DNA of 40,651 bases from a virus (IMGVR_UViG_3300046533_000621:1-40651); one strand, 5' to 3'; positions 16,075 through 24,749 are shown, counted from the first letter of the stretch. The notes: a model not told the origin generated them from the sequence alone. Translations and numbers: made by a program.

Positions 16075-18716
16075 TGGCCGCAGAGCAAACGACCGACGAC
16101 GATCAGCCGCTACCCGTTCCCGCGGGACCGTCGGCGTTTGACCAGTTTCCCCCGTCGAACTGGTACGACGCTAACGGCCAGTGGATCGATCGGCGCACGT
16201 CGGCCGGCGCGCAGGAGCCGATCGAGGCTCAATGGGAGACGCCTGCCCCGGGCCACGAAAAGCCGTCCGGCGAGCGTAAGAAGGAAAAGAAGGCCGACGA
16301 GGAGACGCCGCGCCCGGTGTCGCCGATGGGGTGGCCGCCGACGCCGTTTACGCCACGCCCGGCATCGCAGCGCATCGGCATGGGCGCGCTCGAGGAATCG
16401 CCAGCGGCTCGCGATCCGCACGATGCGCTAATGTCTCTACCGCCGGACGCGCCGCCGTTGCCGTTGCCGCCGACCGCGCAGCCGCACGATCTCGGAACGA
16501 TGCCCGAGGAGGCCGCCGGTCCGGCTCCGGTTCCCGATGCGATCTCCGGCGGACAGATTCAGCCGGCCAGCGTCGCCGAAGCGCTCGGGCAAACCGGGCA
16601 GCATATCGCGCCGGTCGAGCGCAACGTCGTCACGCCAGACCAGCAGGTTGCCGCGTTTGATCGGCTGTCGCCCGAAGAGCAAAACGCGCGGCTACAGCGC
16701 GTGCAGGACGCGCACGAAGACGCCGCGTACCGACAGGCATACGCCGCGGCGCCGCCGGCCAACCGCGCCGGCATGCTCACGCCGGACGAGCGCGAGGCTG
16801 CGCGCACGAACGCGCGACGCGAACAGGCACGGCACGAGAAGCTCGCGAACGACACGCTCGTTGCCGAGCGCGAGCGCAGTCAGTCACTCCTGCTCGAGCA
16901 GGCCGCTCGGTCTCGCGCCTACGAGGACAACCGCCGGAAGCGGCTCGACATCGAGCAGAAGATGCTCGAGCTCGCCAAGCAAAAGCCGGTCGAGACGCTG
17001 CCGATCGGGCGCAGTATCGCTGGCGTCATCGCGTCCGCCGTCGGCGGCTTCTTCTCGCACTACACCGGCGGACGGAATCTCGCGCTCGAGGGCTTCGAGA
17101 AGTCGATCGATCGCCACGTCGCGGCGCAACAGCAGGGGTTCGCGCAGCAGCGGCAGGCGCTGGCGCTACAGGGGCAATCGCTCAACGAGCAAGAGGCAGA
17201 GGACCAGCACGCGTTCTCGGACAAGAACATCATTCGCGCGCAGGTCTACGACAGCGCGATCCGCCAGGCGCAGATCGAGGCGCAGCAGTTCGATCCGCAC
17301 GGCACCGCAGCGGCCGAGGTGAACAAGTTCGTCGCAGACACGGCGGCGAAAAAGCAGCTTGCGATGCAAGCGTGGCAGGAGAAAGACCTCAAGGACCGCA
17401 CCGACGCGTATAAGGCGCAGTGGGAGGGAGCGGCCAAGCGAGCGACGGTGCAGAAGGAGCTCGCCGGTCCGCACGGCACGCCGACGCCAATCAAGGGCGA
17501 GATCCTCAATCCGTTCACGGGACAGATGGAGAACTACGGCGGCGGGCCGGTCGGCGGCGGCGGCGGCGCGGGCAATACGAAGGCGACGGTCTCGACAGGA
17601 ATCTACACGCCGTATCGCGACGAGAGCGGCAACTTCATCGAGATCAAGGGCACGCATCCGATCGACGTCAAGGGACACGAGAAGGAGTTCGCCGGCCTGT
17701 CGACGCGCATCCAGGGCTACGGACACGAGCAGGACTATTTTAAGCAGCTAAAGGACATCGGCGCGAAGATCGACTATCACAAGAATGTTCTCCACGACTG
17801 GGATAAGACGCAGGCGACGCTCGTCGACGAATACGACAAGGCCACGCACGCGCTTGTCGTCTACTTGACCAAGGACCTCGGCGACAAGCTCACACAGGGG
17901 CAGATCGACGAGCAGAGCAAGCGCATTCCCGCGCTCACGAAGTGGCTGTCTCAGGTCGACGTGAAGGCCGAGATCGAGCACGCGCAAGAGATGTCCGACC
18001 GCGATCTTGAGCGCGACGCCAACGTATTTGGCATGGACGTTCACCCGATGATCCGCATTGCGCAGAAGTATCGGGCGCCAGCGGCGGAGCCCGAATCGAA
18101 GGATCGCGTACTTGCCGCCCAGGGCGCGCTTGCTAAGGCGCGCTCGCCAGAAGAGAAGCGCGCCGCGCAGGCCGAGCTCGATGCGGCGAACAAGGCCAGC
18201 GCAGCGGAAATCAAGGATACCGCCGACGCAGGGCGCGCTATCGAGACCCAGTCGAAGATGGCCAAGCTCGGCGGCCTGTGGCCGACGTTCGAGCAAGAGG
18301 GGATGCCCGCGGACGTGCGGGCGACGATGGAGTCGCACCGAACCGCGACAGAGTCATACGTGCGCGCGCTTCACGAGACAGAGCGACTCAAGGCGTCGCC
18401 GCCAAAGCCGACCGGTCAAGTCGGCGTCGATGCGCGCGCGATGGAGGAGCACGAGAAGAAGCTCGCGAAGGCGGCGATCGCCGCTCGCGATGCGCGCGAC
18501 GTGGTCCGCCACTCCGCGCTCGATGTCCTCGAGTCCGCCGCAGACAACCTCGACGATTTGCCTGCCGCTAAGCGCAAGGCGCTCGAGGCCATCGCCGACG
18601 AGCACGGCAGCGCTCCGGGCCTTTCCCTCTCTAAGAGGATCAAGCGTCTCGTGAACAATGATCCCGCCGTTTGGTCGCGCGTATACGACCTTCTGAAAGT
18701 CCAGGAGCGCAAGTAG
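16074..18716 (+). CDS. Internal virion / DNA ejection protein, 880 aa
   Basis: Residues 1-200 are Pro-rich and disordered. Residues about 200-460 are long charged helices rich in Gln/Arg/Ala (EREAARTNARREQARHE, QQQGFAQQRQALALQ) around a short hydrophobic patch (SIAGVIASAVGGFFSHY, about 312-328) that could insert in a membrane. After a Gly-rich linker (~500) come further helices. Large helical, Ala/Gln-rich proteins downstream of the nozzle are the ejection proteins of podoviruses, which form a conduit across the host envelope. It overlaps the previous stop (TAATG) and abuts the next gene. Confidence 0.75.
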   Translation: MAAEQTTDDDQPLPVPAGPSAFDQFPPSNWYDANGQWIDRRTSAGAQEPIEAQWETPAPGHEKPSGERKKEKKADEETPRPVSPMGWPPTPFTPRPASQRIGMGALEESPAARDPHDALMSLPPDAPPLPLPPTAQPHDLGTMPEEAAGPAPVPDAISGGQIQPASVAEALGQTGQHIAPVERNVVTPDQQVAAFDRLSPEEQNARLQRVQDAHEDAAYRQAYAAAPPANRAGMLTPDEREAARTNARREQARHEKLANDTLVAERERSQSLLLEQAARSRAYEDNRRKRLDIEQKMLELAKQKPVETLPIGRSIAGVIASAVGGFFSHYTGGRNLALEGFEKSIDRHVAAQQQGFAQQRQALALQGQSLNEQEAEDQHAFSDKNIIRAQVYDSAIRQAQIEAQQFDPHGTAAAEVNKFVADTAAKKQLAMQAWQEKDLKDRTDAYKAQWEGAAKRATVQKELAGPHGTPTPIKGEILNPFTGQMENYGGGPVGGGGGAGNTKATVSTGIYTPYRDESGNFIEIKGTHPIDVKGHEKEFAGLSTRIQGYGHEQDYFKQLKDIGAKIDYHKNVLHDWDKTQATLVDEYDKATHALVVYLTKDLGDKLTQGQIDEQSKRIPALTKWLSQVDVKAEIEHAQEMSDRDLERDANVFGMDVHPMIRIAQKYRAPAAEPESKDRVLAAQGALAKARSPEEKRAAQAELDAANKASAAEIKDTADAGRAIETQSKMAKLGGLWPTFEQEGMPADVRATMESHRTATESYVRALHETERLKASPPKPTGQVGVDARAMEEHEKKLAKAAIAARDARDVVRHSALDVLESAADNLDDLPAAKRKALEAIADEHGSAPGLSLSKRIKRLVNNDPAVWSRVYDLLKVQERK

Positions 18717-20798
18717 ATGCCCGTCCGGCTGGTCGATAAGCGGACTGGAGTCGACACGTTCGTCGACGAATCGGAGCTGCCGTCCGCGCTCGCCTCTGGT
18801 CGCTTCCTGCAGCCGGCCGCGGTCGCTGCGCATGTCGGCGTCGAGGGCGACACGTATGTCGCGCCGGGGCAGATCATGGGCGGATCGCCACTGGTCACGC
18901 CGATCGATCCGGCACAGGCCGGCGCTGCGGCAGGCGCCGAGATCATCCGCTCGCGTAACTCCGGCCTCGGCGGAATGGCCAAGGCTGCCGTCGGTAGCTT
19001 CATCGGCGGGACGACGCTCGGCGCGTGGGATCCGTGGAAGGAAGCGCAGGAAGCGCAGCCGATCGCGGCCGGCGTAGGTACGGCGGCGAGCTTCATTGCT
19101 CCATTTCTGATTCCCGGCGGCGAGGCGGCAAAGGCAAGCGAGTTCCTCGGCGAATCGACCGCGGCCGAGCACATCGCCGGCTCGCTGTCGTCCAAGGCGC
19201 TCCACGCCGGCGAGACGCGCGCGGGCGCCAGTGCGCTTGAGACGTCCATGATCAAGGGTAACGGCAAGCGACTCGCCGGCGAGCTCGCCGAGGAAGGCGG
19301 AGCGACCGGCAGACTAGCCGAGGGGGCGGAGAAACAGATCGCGCGCATGGGTCCGCGCGAGCTCGAAGCGGCCAAGGGCGCTGAGGTCGCACGCATCCAG
19401 GCGACGCGCGCAGCCGAAGCAAAGCAGATCGTGACCGACCTCGGCGAGCACCGCGCTGCATACATGAACGACGACCGGATCTGGCTCGCGATGAAGGCGG
19501 ACGACGCCAAGGCGATCGGCGACATCTCCGAGGTGTCCGCGATGGCCAGCAAGGCCGACAAGCGCATCCGCGGCATGCTCAACAACCCCAAGGAGCTCGT
19601 CCGCAAGCCCGAGCAGATGCTCTCCGCGCTGACGCAGCAGGAGACCGCGCTAGAGCACCTGGCCGCCAACGAGCCGGCCCTGCGCACGGCGTTCGCTGCC
19701 GACGAGAGCGGGACGCGCGCCGCCGCGCTCGATCGTCTGCCGGCGGCACTCGAGCGAAACCGCGCGCTCCAGGAACGACTCGGCGCGATCATCGGCCCCG
19801 AGAAGTCGCCGATCCTCGATGCGATCGAGGCAGCGAAGGCGCCTCGCAAAGAGGGCATCGCCGCGCAGCTTCTCGGCGGCAAGGTGTTCCACGTCGCAGA
19901 GCAGGCGTTCGGCGCGGTCCCGTTCGTCGGCCCGATGATTGGCGCCAAGGCGGCCGAGCTCGCCAAAAGCCTCCTGTTCGGCCACGGCGCGACGGCGGTC
20001 AAGGACGGCATGGCGACCGCCGCTCGTGTCGCCAAGGACTTCGTCAGCAAGGCGATCCGCGGGCCGGGCGCGCCGGTCGTCGCGTCTCGCGTGCTCGCCG
20101 ATACCGCGTTCGCTCCGGTCGGAGACAAGAAGTCGGCGCCGAAGACGCTCGAGAAGGCGTACGAGCGGCGCTCTGCCGAGCTGCGGTCTCAGACTGCCTA
20201 CGATGCCACCGGCCAGCCGAAGATGACACCGGAGGCGCGGGCAGCTATGGCGGCGAACCTAGCGCCGTTGCGCATGGCGAGTCCGGTGCTCGCCGACCGC
20301 GTCGAGACGGTGGCAGCCGCGCGCGCCGAGTTCCTGTCCTCGAAGCTGCCGCGCTGCCCTGACGGCTTCGACCCGAAGCGCTGGAAAGCGTCGGACATGG
20401 AAATGCGGACATTCGCCCGCTACGTCGACGCCGCCGACCATCCCGAGCACGTCGAGCGGCGCATCGTCGACGGAACGATCTCTCCCGAGGACGCCGAGGC
20501 GTACCGCGCGGTCTATCCGCAGCGTCATGCCGCGATGGTGTCGCAGCTCGTACAAGAGATGTCGCAGTCCAAAACGCCAGTCCCATACATGCGGAGACTA
20601 TCGCTTTCGGTGTTCTCCGGTGTTCCATGCGACCCGTCGTTCGAGCCGTCTACGATTGCGGCGCTGCAGGGCCATTTCGCCAAGGAGCATGGCTCTCAGG
20701 GCGGCACGGCGAATCCGTCTCCGCAGGCTCAGTTCGGTAGTGTAAAGAAGTCCGCACCGGAGCCGACTCCTGCCGACAAACGATCGCAGGGCGGATAA
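18717..20798 (+). CDS. Internal virion / DNA ejection protein, 693 aa
   Basis: Starts directly after the previous stop. An N-terminal ~60-residue segment (MPVRLVDKRTGVD) is followed by Gly/Ala-rich hydrophobic stretches, notably about residues 115-135 (ASFIAPFLIPGG) and 395-425 (GAVPFVGPMIGAKAAE), typical of proteins inserted into the host membrane during ejection. The rest is Ala-rich helix. The last ~120 residues contain YVDAADHPEHVERRI and YMRRLSLSVFSGVPCD, a compact polar domain. No lytic transglycosylase motif is visible. A long open frame on the opposite strand is a GC-codon shadow. Confidence 0.72.
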   Translation: MPVRLVDKRTGVDTFVDESELPSALASGRFLQPAAVAAHVGVEGDTYVAPGQIMGGSPLVTPIDPAQAGAAAGAEIIRSRNSGLGGMAKAAVGSFIGGTTLGAWDPWKEAQEAQPIAAGVGTAASFIAPFLIPGGEAAKASEFLGESTAAEHIAGSLSSKALHAGETRAGASALETSMIKGNGKRLAGELAEEGGATGRLAEGAEKQIARMGPRELEAAKGAEVARIQATRAAEAKQIVTDLGEHRAAYMNDDRIWLAMKADDAKAIGDISEVSAMASKADKRIRGMLNNPKELVRKPEQMLSALTQQETALEHLAANEPALRTAFAADESGTRAAALDRLPAALERNRALQERLGAIIGPEKSPILDAIEAAKAPRKEGIAAQLLGGKVFHVAEQAFGAVPFVGPMIGAKAAELAKSLLFGHGATAVKDGMATAARVAKDFVSKAIRGPGAPVVASRVLADTAFAPVGDKKSAPKTLEKAYERRSAELRSQTAYDATGQPKMTPEARAAMAANLAPLRMASPVLADRVETVAAARAEFLSSKLPRCPDGFDPKRWKASDMEMRTFARYVDAADHPEHVERRIVDGTISPEDAEAYRAVYPQRHAAMVSQLVQEMSQSKTPVPYMRRLSLSVFSGVPCDPSFEPSTIAALQGHFAKEHGSQGGTANPSPQAQFGSVKKSAPEPTPADKRSQGG

Positions 20799-20810
20799 GA
20801 TAGGAGCGTC

Positions 20811-21344
20811 ATGTACAAGTCATTCAAGAACGCCGACAACCTCAATGCCGTGAAGAGCGACGGCTCGATCGTGACGGCGTCCTCCGCGACCGGCTGTGTA
20901 CTGGCCACCGGCGGCACGTACTTTTTCCTGCTCGGCGGTGACTACGCGTTTGCCGGCGAATGTCCGTTGTCGAGCGTGCAGCTCAAGTGGGGCGCGGCGT
21001 TCGTCGGCAGCTTTGTGCTGGAGACGAGCAACTTCGCCACGAAGATTGGCAGACCGGATCCGGTCGGCGCCGTCGATGTGTCGGATTTCGACACGACCAA
21101 GGGCAACTGGATTCAGGAGAATCCTGCGACTGCCTACGTGTCTGTCACGTCATCGGACGGCACGACTGGCGGCGCGACCGTGGCCAATGCGACCGTCACG
21201 GTGGCAGGCGGCACCGCGGGCGGATCGCTGCTTCATATCGGCAACCTCGGGGCGCGGCGCGCGCGGCTCCGAGTGAACGTGACGACCGGCGACACGATCC
21301 GATGCGGCGTCATGAGCAAGGGCGTCGGAGGCGCGGAGGCGTGA
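20811..21344 (+). CDS. Virion protein, probable tail or host-recognition component, 177 aa
   Basis: A beta-rich Thr/Gly/Ala protein with a clear GGAG ribosome site 6 bases before the ATG. The first 80 residues (SATGCVLATGGTYFFLLGGDYAF) look like a beta sandwich. The C-terminal part is a Thr/Val repeat (TVANATVTVAGG) and ends with a basic strand. It overlaps the next gene by 4 bases (GTGA), suggesting that the two products act together at the tail tip. No family recognised. Confidence 0.7.
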   Translation: MYKSFKNADNLNAVKSDGSIVTASSATGCVLATGGTYFFLLGGDYAFAGECPLSSVQLKWGAAFVGSFVLETSNFATKIGRPDPVGAVDVSDFDTTKGNWIQENPATAYVSVTSSDGTTGGATVANATVTVAGGTAGGSLLHIGNLGARRARLRVNVTTGDTIRCGVMSKGVGGAEA

Positions 21345-22168
21345 TCGGCCCGCGGCTCGGTGTCAAGGACGGGCCTATGTTCGGGCCGCGCCTTGGCATC
21401 GGCGCCGACCAGATCGCGCCGCAGGGCCTCGTCGGGCTCGTGACGCGAGACGCGTCCAGCTTGATCTACTGTCCGGCGACCGCGGCCGAATGGACCGCCA
21501 CGATGGCCGCTGCCGGTCTGTCGGCGATCGGCAATCCAACGCAGCTCTGGAAACTGCAAGAGGCGAGCGGCTCGCCGGCCGACTCGATCGGCAGCGCGAC
21601 GCTTACGGCGAACGGCGCCGTCTCGTATCAGCAGACCGTTTCGGGTTGGACTCGCAAGGCGATCGTCCCGACGTCCGGCGGGGCCAATTACCTCTTTAAC
21701 AACTCGGACGGCGCGCTCTCGGACGGCTCCACCGTTCCGGTTACGCTTCTAATGTACGTCGCTATTACCTCTACGCCTGGCGCGGACGTGGATGTCGCGC
21801 TTATTGGAGATTCGAACGGTCCAAAGGCGATCGTTACCTCCGCCAATAAGCCAAAGCTCATGATAAACGCGAGCGTAACGGCGACGGGCGGAAGCGCACT
21901 CGGGACCGGGGTTCGCCCATGGGTCATCTCGACGCCAGGCGGGGTCGCGCCCGCATATAACAACCTGTACGACGATCTCGAAGTCGTCGCGCCCGCATCT
22001 ACCAACTGTTCTTCGGCGCTTAAGCAGGTCTTTTTTGGCGGCGTCGTCGAGGCCGCCCCCTCGATGCAAATGCTCTATGCGGCGCAATGGGCCGGGACTG
22101 GCAAGAGCATGACGACGGCGCAGACAAGAACGCTTCTTTCTACGCTCGGCTGGTCGCCTGCGTTCTGA
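21341..22168 (+). CDS. LamG/ConA-like receptor-binding candidate
   Basis: Read from GTG 21341 (GTGA overlap with the previous stop) this gives 275 residues. The N-terminus has a repeated GPRLG-V/I module. Residues about 75-270 look like a concanavalin/LamG beta sandwich: WKLQEASGSPADS, then strands (VPVTLLMYVAIT), ending in YAAQWAGTGKSMTTAQTRTLLSTLGW, the kind of closing helix seen after LamG domains in phage tail proteins. Last structural gene before the lysis region, a usual place for receptor-binding proteins. The fold is inferred from sequence style; the ligand is unknown. Confidence 0.7.
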   Translation: MIGPRLGVKDGPMFGPRLGIGADQIAPQGLVGLVTRDASSLIYCPATAAEWTATMAAAGLSAIGNPTQLWKLQEASGSPADSIGSATLTANGAVSYQQTVSGWTRKAIVPTSGGANYLFNNSDGALSDGSTVPVTLLMYVAITSTPGADVDVALIGDSNGPKAIVTSANKPKLMINASVTATGGSALGTGVRPWVISTPGGVAPAYNNLYDDLEVVAPASTNCSSALKQVFFGGVVEAAPSMQMLYAAQWAGTGKSMTTAQTRTLLSTLGWSPAF

Positions 22169-22175
22169 GGAAGCC

Positions 22176-22487
22176 ATGAACACACCGCCGTTCGGAACCC
22201 CCACATGGGCTCGCCAGCTCCACAACGAGCTCACCGAGCACACCAAGGAAGACCGGCAGCTGTTCCGCTCGCTGCACGACGGGCAGGCCGAGCTCCAGGT
22301 CGAGACCGGCAAACAGACGGTCATGCTCGCCGAGCTCCTCGAGGACAGAAAGGTGCGGCGCGAGGTCGATGCCAAGCGCGCCGGCACCGAGATCGAGACC
22401 AAGGCGAAGATCAGCGTGGCGTGGAAGACGTCCGCGCTCGCCGCGCTGTCAGCCGTCCTCGGTTGGCTCGTCCACCACTTCATGTAG
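22176..22487 (+). CDS. Small membrane-anchored coiled-coil protein of the lysis region
   Basis: A 103-residue protein with GAGGAA before the ATG. Residues 10-75 are a charged coiled coil (LHNELTEHTKEDRQLFRSL, VMLAELLEDRKVRREVDAK), then one hydrophobic C-terminal segment (about 80-100, WKTSALAALSAVLGWLVHHF). Soluble N-terminus with a C-terminal anchor fits a pinholin- or spanin-associated protein, or a virion-associated membrane protein. The exact role is open. Confidence 0.7.
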   Translation: MNTPPFGTPTWARQLHNELTEHTKEDRQLFRSLHDGQAELQVETGKQTVMLAELLEDRKVRREVDAKRAGTEIETKAKISVAWKTSALAALSAVLGWLVHHFM

Positions 22488-22489
22488 CC

Positions 22490-22741
22490 ATGGCCGAGAA
22501 TCCCGACATCGACCGCCATGACATCGCGGATCTGCGCGACTCGATCCGGTCGCTGGCCGTTGTCGCGTCACGGCTCGAACAGACGCTGCAGCGCGGGATC
22601 GGCAGCCTGCTTGCCGCGCTCGAGCAGATCGCCACGAACACCGAAGGACTTCCCGCGCTGGTCGAGGGCTTGCGTTCGCACGCGAATGGCAGCCAATCTA
22701 TCGGCGGATCCGCTAATCTATCAGCATCGGAGGAAACATGA
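22490..22741 (+). CDS. Hypothetical coiled-coil protein, 83 aa
   Basis: It starts at ATG 22490, two bases after the previous stop. The sequence is mainly one amphipathic helix (DIADLRDSIRSLAVVASRLEQTL and LLAALEQIATNTEGL), with a Ser-rich tail and no membrane segment. It overlaps the holin-like gene downstream by 4 bases. Placement suggests a partner of the holin or of the anchored protein upstream. Confidence 0.65.
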   Translation: MAENPDIDRHDIADLRDSIRSLAVVASRLEQTLQRGIGSLLAALEQIATNTEGLPALVEGLRSHANGSQSIGGSANLSASEET

Positions 22742-23019
22742 CGGAAGGACTACAGTCGGGCGCCGCGCTCACTGCCGCAGGGCAGCTCCACGCCGCCGTC
22801 GATCTCGCCAAGTCAGGAATCTTGACGCCAGTCCCCACTCCAGGGTGGCGCACGTCGGAGTTCTGGATGAAGCTCGCCGCGCTTCTCCTGACGGCGCTCT
22901 ACGCGAGCGGCGTCATCCCGACGAGCGGCGTCGGCGCGCAGATCGCCGCGATCGCCGCGACCATCCTTGGCGCGGTCGGCTACACGGTCGGGCGCTCGCT
23001 CGTCAAGGCGGGATCGTGA
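22738..23019 (+). CDS. Holin candidate
   Basis: A 93-residue protein with two hydrophobic segments (about residues 44-61, MKLAALLLTALYASGVI, and 67-87, AQIAAIAATILGAVGYTVG) separated by a short turn, and a basic C-terminus. Size, two membrane spans and a charged tail fit a class II holin, which would open the inner membrane and release the endolysin. GGAGG lies 5 bases before the ATG. It overlaps genes on both sides by 4 bases. Confidence 0.75.
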   Translation: MTEGLQSGAALTAAGQLHAAVDLAKSGILTPVPTPGWRTSEFWMKLAALLLTALYASGVIPTSGVGAQIAAIAATILGAVGYTVGRSLVKAGS

Positions 23020-23219
23020 GGGAGGAGTTCCATGCGCTGAACCCGGTCGACTTCTGGCTGATTCGCCGGAAGCTCGATGCCGCCGTTCGGCTCGACGGCG
23101 ATCGGTTCGAGTACATGCTCGTCGGTCCCGACAAGGACCACCTCCGCAAGGTCTACAGCGATCCGGACTGCCCGCCTCGAGCCGACGTCGAGCAATACCT
23201 GAGGGAGATCTGCCAATGA
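23016..23219 (+). CDS. Detached partial copy of the major capsid protein, 67 aa
   Basis: Starting at GTG 23016 (GTGA overlap) this encodes 67 residues that align with major capsid residues about 286-340: LNP-V-D-F-W here against LNP-I-N-F-W in the capsid, then a shared basic helix, F-E-Y-M-L against F-Q-Y-L-M-L, and an identical YSDPDCP. The capsid side has a ~5-residue insertion. It ends in a new helical tail (ADVEQYLREI). The frame is intact and overlaps its neighbours at both ends, so it looks like a maintained gene rather than debris. Function is unknown. Confidence 0.8.
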   Translation: MREEFHALNPVDFWLIRRKLDAAVRLDGDRFEYMLVGPDKDHLRKVYSDPDCPPRADVEQYLREICQ

Positions 23220-23581
23220 CCAAACAGCAGCCATGGGTCGCGCTCGTGCTGGCACTCCTCGTCGCCTGTTCCGCCTCGGCCCGCCAGAAGACGATCGCGA
23301 CCACGTTCGCGGCGACCGACGTTGCTCGCGCGACGTTCGTTGCGTTCGACGAAGCGCACCAGAAGGCGATCGTTGCGAAGGCGACCGACCGCGCCAGCGC
23401 GGAGAAGGCGTTCGCCGAGTACTACGACACGCGCCAGAAGGTGGTCGATACGTTCACGGTCACGTACCGCGCGATCGCAGCAGCTGCGGTCATCAACACC
23501 GATCAGAGCCTATCCGCGATGCTTCAGGCCGCGGTGATTCTCAGCGGGGCGCTCAAGGCGCTCGGAGTGGCGGTGCCATGA
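23216..23581 (+). CDS. Predicted lipoprotein of the lysis region
   Basis: A 121-residue protein whose N-terminus is a type II signal peptide: a short polar start, a hydrophobic run (WVALVLALLVAC) and a lipobox L-V-A-C with Cys 18. The mature part is helical and charged, with a hydrophobic C-terminal stretch (about residues 101-121). In this position an outer-membrane spanin is the first suggestion, although known o-spanins are usually shorter and Pro-rich. It overlaps its neighbours by 4 bases on each side. Confidence 0.7.
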   Translation: MTKQQPWVALVLALLVACSASARQKTIATTFAATDVARATFVAFDEAHQKAIVAKATDRASAEKAFAEYYDTRQKVVDTFTVTYRAIAAAAVINTDQSLSAMLQAAVILSGALKALGVAVP

Positions 23582-23850
23582 CGCTATCGGTCCGGCTTGC
23601 TCAACGAAACGACCAACTCGTCGCGCTCGGCCCGGTTCCGTCGTGGTGGCGCTTCCGTGCGCGCGCCGCATGGATCCGCCGCTACCGCGCGATCATGGCG
23701 ATGGACCTCAGCGCGACGGCCGAGATCTACCGCGCGATCTACTCGACCGCGGCCATCGAGGAGCTTCAGAAGTCGCGAGTCAACTACTTCGCGCTGAAGG
23801 TGGCGGCGCCGTCGGCATCGCCGCTGTACGAAACGGAGGCGTCCAAGTGA
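23578..23850 (+). CDS. Hypothetical protein, 90 aa
   Basis: The N-terminal half is basic with aromatic residues (VPSWWRFRARAAWIRRYRAI, about residues 20-39), possibly an amphipathic, membrane-touching helix. The second half is an ordinary helix (TAEIYRAIYSTAAIEELQ). No membrane span of full length is seen. It is coupled to both neighbours by 4-base overlaps. No family recognised. Confidence 0.6.
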   Translation: MTLSVRLAQRNDQLVALGPVPSWWRFRARAAWIRRYRAIMAMDLSATAEIYRAIYSTAAIEELQKSRVNYFALKVAAPSASPLYETEASK

Positions 23851-24041
23851 CCGAGGAACTCATCCTCGCCGGCCTAACGGCGATCGAAGCGATCATCAGC
23901 GCGATCAAGAGCGCGCAGAGCGGCGATACCAACGCGGCGACCGTGCTCGTGCATCTGCAGGCGCTCAGCGATGCGCTCGCGGCCAACGATGCGGCGGCGA
24001 AGGCGAGCCTCGATGCGAAGTTCCCGACGGGGGCGGCGTGA
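23847..24041 (+). CDS. Small Ala-rich helical protein, 64 aa
   Basis: The GTG start at 23847 overlaps the previous stop. The sequence is a helical hairpin candidate (LILAGLTAIEAIISAIKSAQ, then TVLVHLQALSDALAANDAAAKASLDAK). The first helix is moderately hydrophobic and might associate with membrane, but it is not a clear span. Function unknown. Confidence 0.6.
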   Translation: MTEELILAGLTAIEAIISAIKSAQSGDTNAATVLVHLQALSDALAANDAAAKASLDAKFPTGAA

Positions 24042-24274
24042 CCGGCAACACGCGACTTCGAGATCTGCACGACGAGATCGCGGCGAGCAATGCAGCCACG
24101 GCGGACGCGTTCAACCGCTTCTATGAGCTGCTCAACCGTGAGATCCGCGCGGCGAATCTCTACTACGACGAGACGCAACGCCACCTTGACGAGCATGGCT
24201 ACTGTCACTGCGATGAGCCGGAGCCGCGCGAGGTCGTCGGCCTCGGCGACTACATCCCCAGGAATAAACCATGA
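24038..24274 (+). CDS. Hypothetical protein with a Cys/His-containing tail, 78 aa
   Basis: The GTG start at 24038 is coupled to the previous stop. A helical N-terminus (LHDEIAASNAATADAFNRFYELLN) is followed by HLDEHGYCHCDE, a small cluster of His and Cys that could bind a metal only weakly or in a dimer. It overlaps the 28-residue membrane gene downstream. No family recognised. Confidence 0.6.
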   Translation: MTGNTRLRDLHDEIAASNAATADAFNRFYELLNREIRAANLYYDETQRHLDEHGYCHCDEPEPREVVGLGDYIPRNKP

Positions 24275-24357
24275 CGCTCGACATCTTCACGGCGCTCGTG
24301 TTCGCGATCGCGATCCTCATGGCGATCTACGCGGTGAGCAAGGTGCTGGAGCGGTGA
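24271..24357 (+). CDS. 28-residue single-span membrane miniprotein
   Basis: ATG 24271 to TGA 24357 encodes 28 residues, of which about 18 form one hydrophobic segment (IFTALVFAIAILMAIYAV) followed by a short charged tail (KVLER). Its ATG overlaps the previous stop (ATGA) and its stop overlaps the next GTG (GTGA), the same coupling as all its neighbours, which is the main reason to accept so short a gene. It could modulate the holin or anchor a lysis complex. Confidence 0.55.
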   Translation: MTLDIFTALVFAIAILMAIYAVSKVLER

Positions 24358-24749
24358 CGGTCGTGACGGTGTCCAGCTTCAGCGCAGCGCTCAAAGACTA
24401 CTATCCGGCGCCGGGCACGCGCATCAAGCAGTACGTGGTGGACACGTATCGCGAGAACAAGTGGGAGCGCGAGACGTGTCCACGCTTCACGATGCCAGCG
24501 CACGACGACAACACGGACGCGCCCTGTCGCAACGCGATAGAGGCGGTGCCGTGGACGTACCTCGATCACGACTGCTGCTACTTCTGCGGCGACCACCACG
24601 AGCAGCTGCGCGCGCTGCCGGAAGTGCAGGCATGGCTCGCGGAGCGCGCGAAGCGACCGCCCATCGAGAGCGACCGCTCGAAGTTCAGCGACGAGATCGC
24701 GCCGGAGTTGTCGTTCGCGGCGCACCCGCTGCTGGCGAAGGTGCCATGA
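24354..24749 (+). CDS. Cys/His-rich protein before the endolysin, 131 aa
   Basis: The GTG start at 24354 gives a GTGA overlap; in-frame GTGs at 24363 and 24369 are alternatives. Residues about 40-85 contain C-P-R-F, a later C-R-N, then D-C-C-Y-F-C-G-D-H-H, a probable zinc site. The C-terminus is helical. No lytic motif is seen. It is translationally coupled to the endolysin that follows. Confidence 0.65.
   Translation: MTVVTVSSFSAALKDYYPAPGTRIKQYVVDTYRENKWERETCPRFTMPAHDDNTDAPCRNAIEAVPWTYLDHDCCYFCGDHHEQLRALPEVQAWLAERAKRPPIESDRSKFSDEIAPELSFAAHPLLAKVP

Noticed and set aside
18416-20128. 570-codon open frame on the minus strand
   Set aside because: It is Ser/Ala/Arg-rich and antisense to two intact ejection genes with ribosome sites and coupling; GC-rich codon bias makes such shadow frames.
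7700-22168. Diversity-generating retroelement acting on the tail adhesin
   Set aside because: No reverse transcriptase and no template/variable repeat pair with adenine-directed changes were seen.
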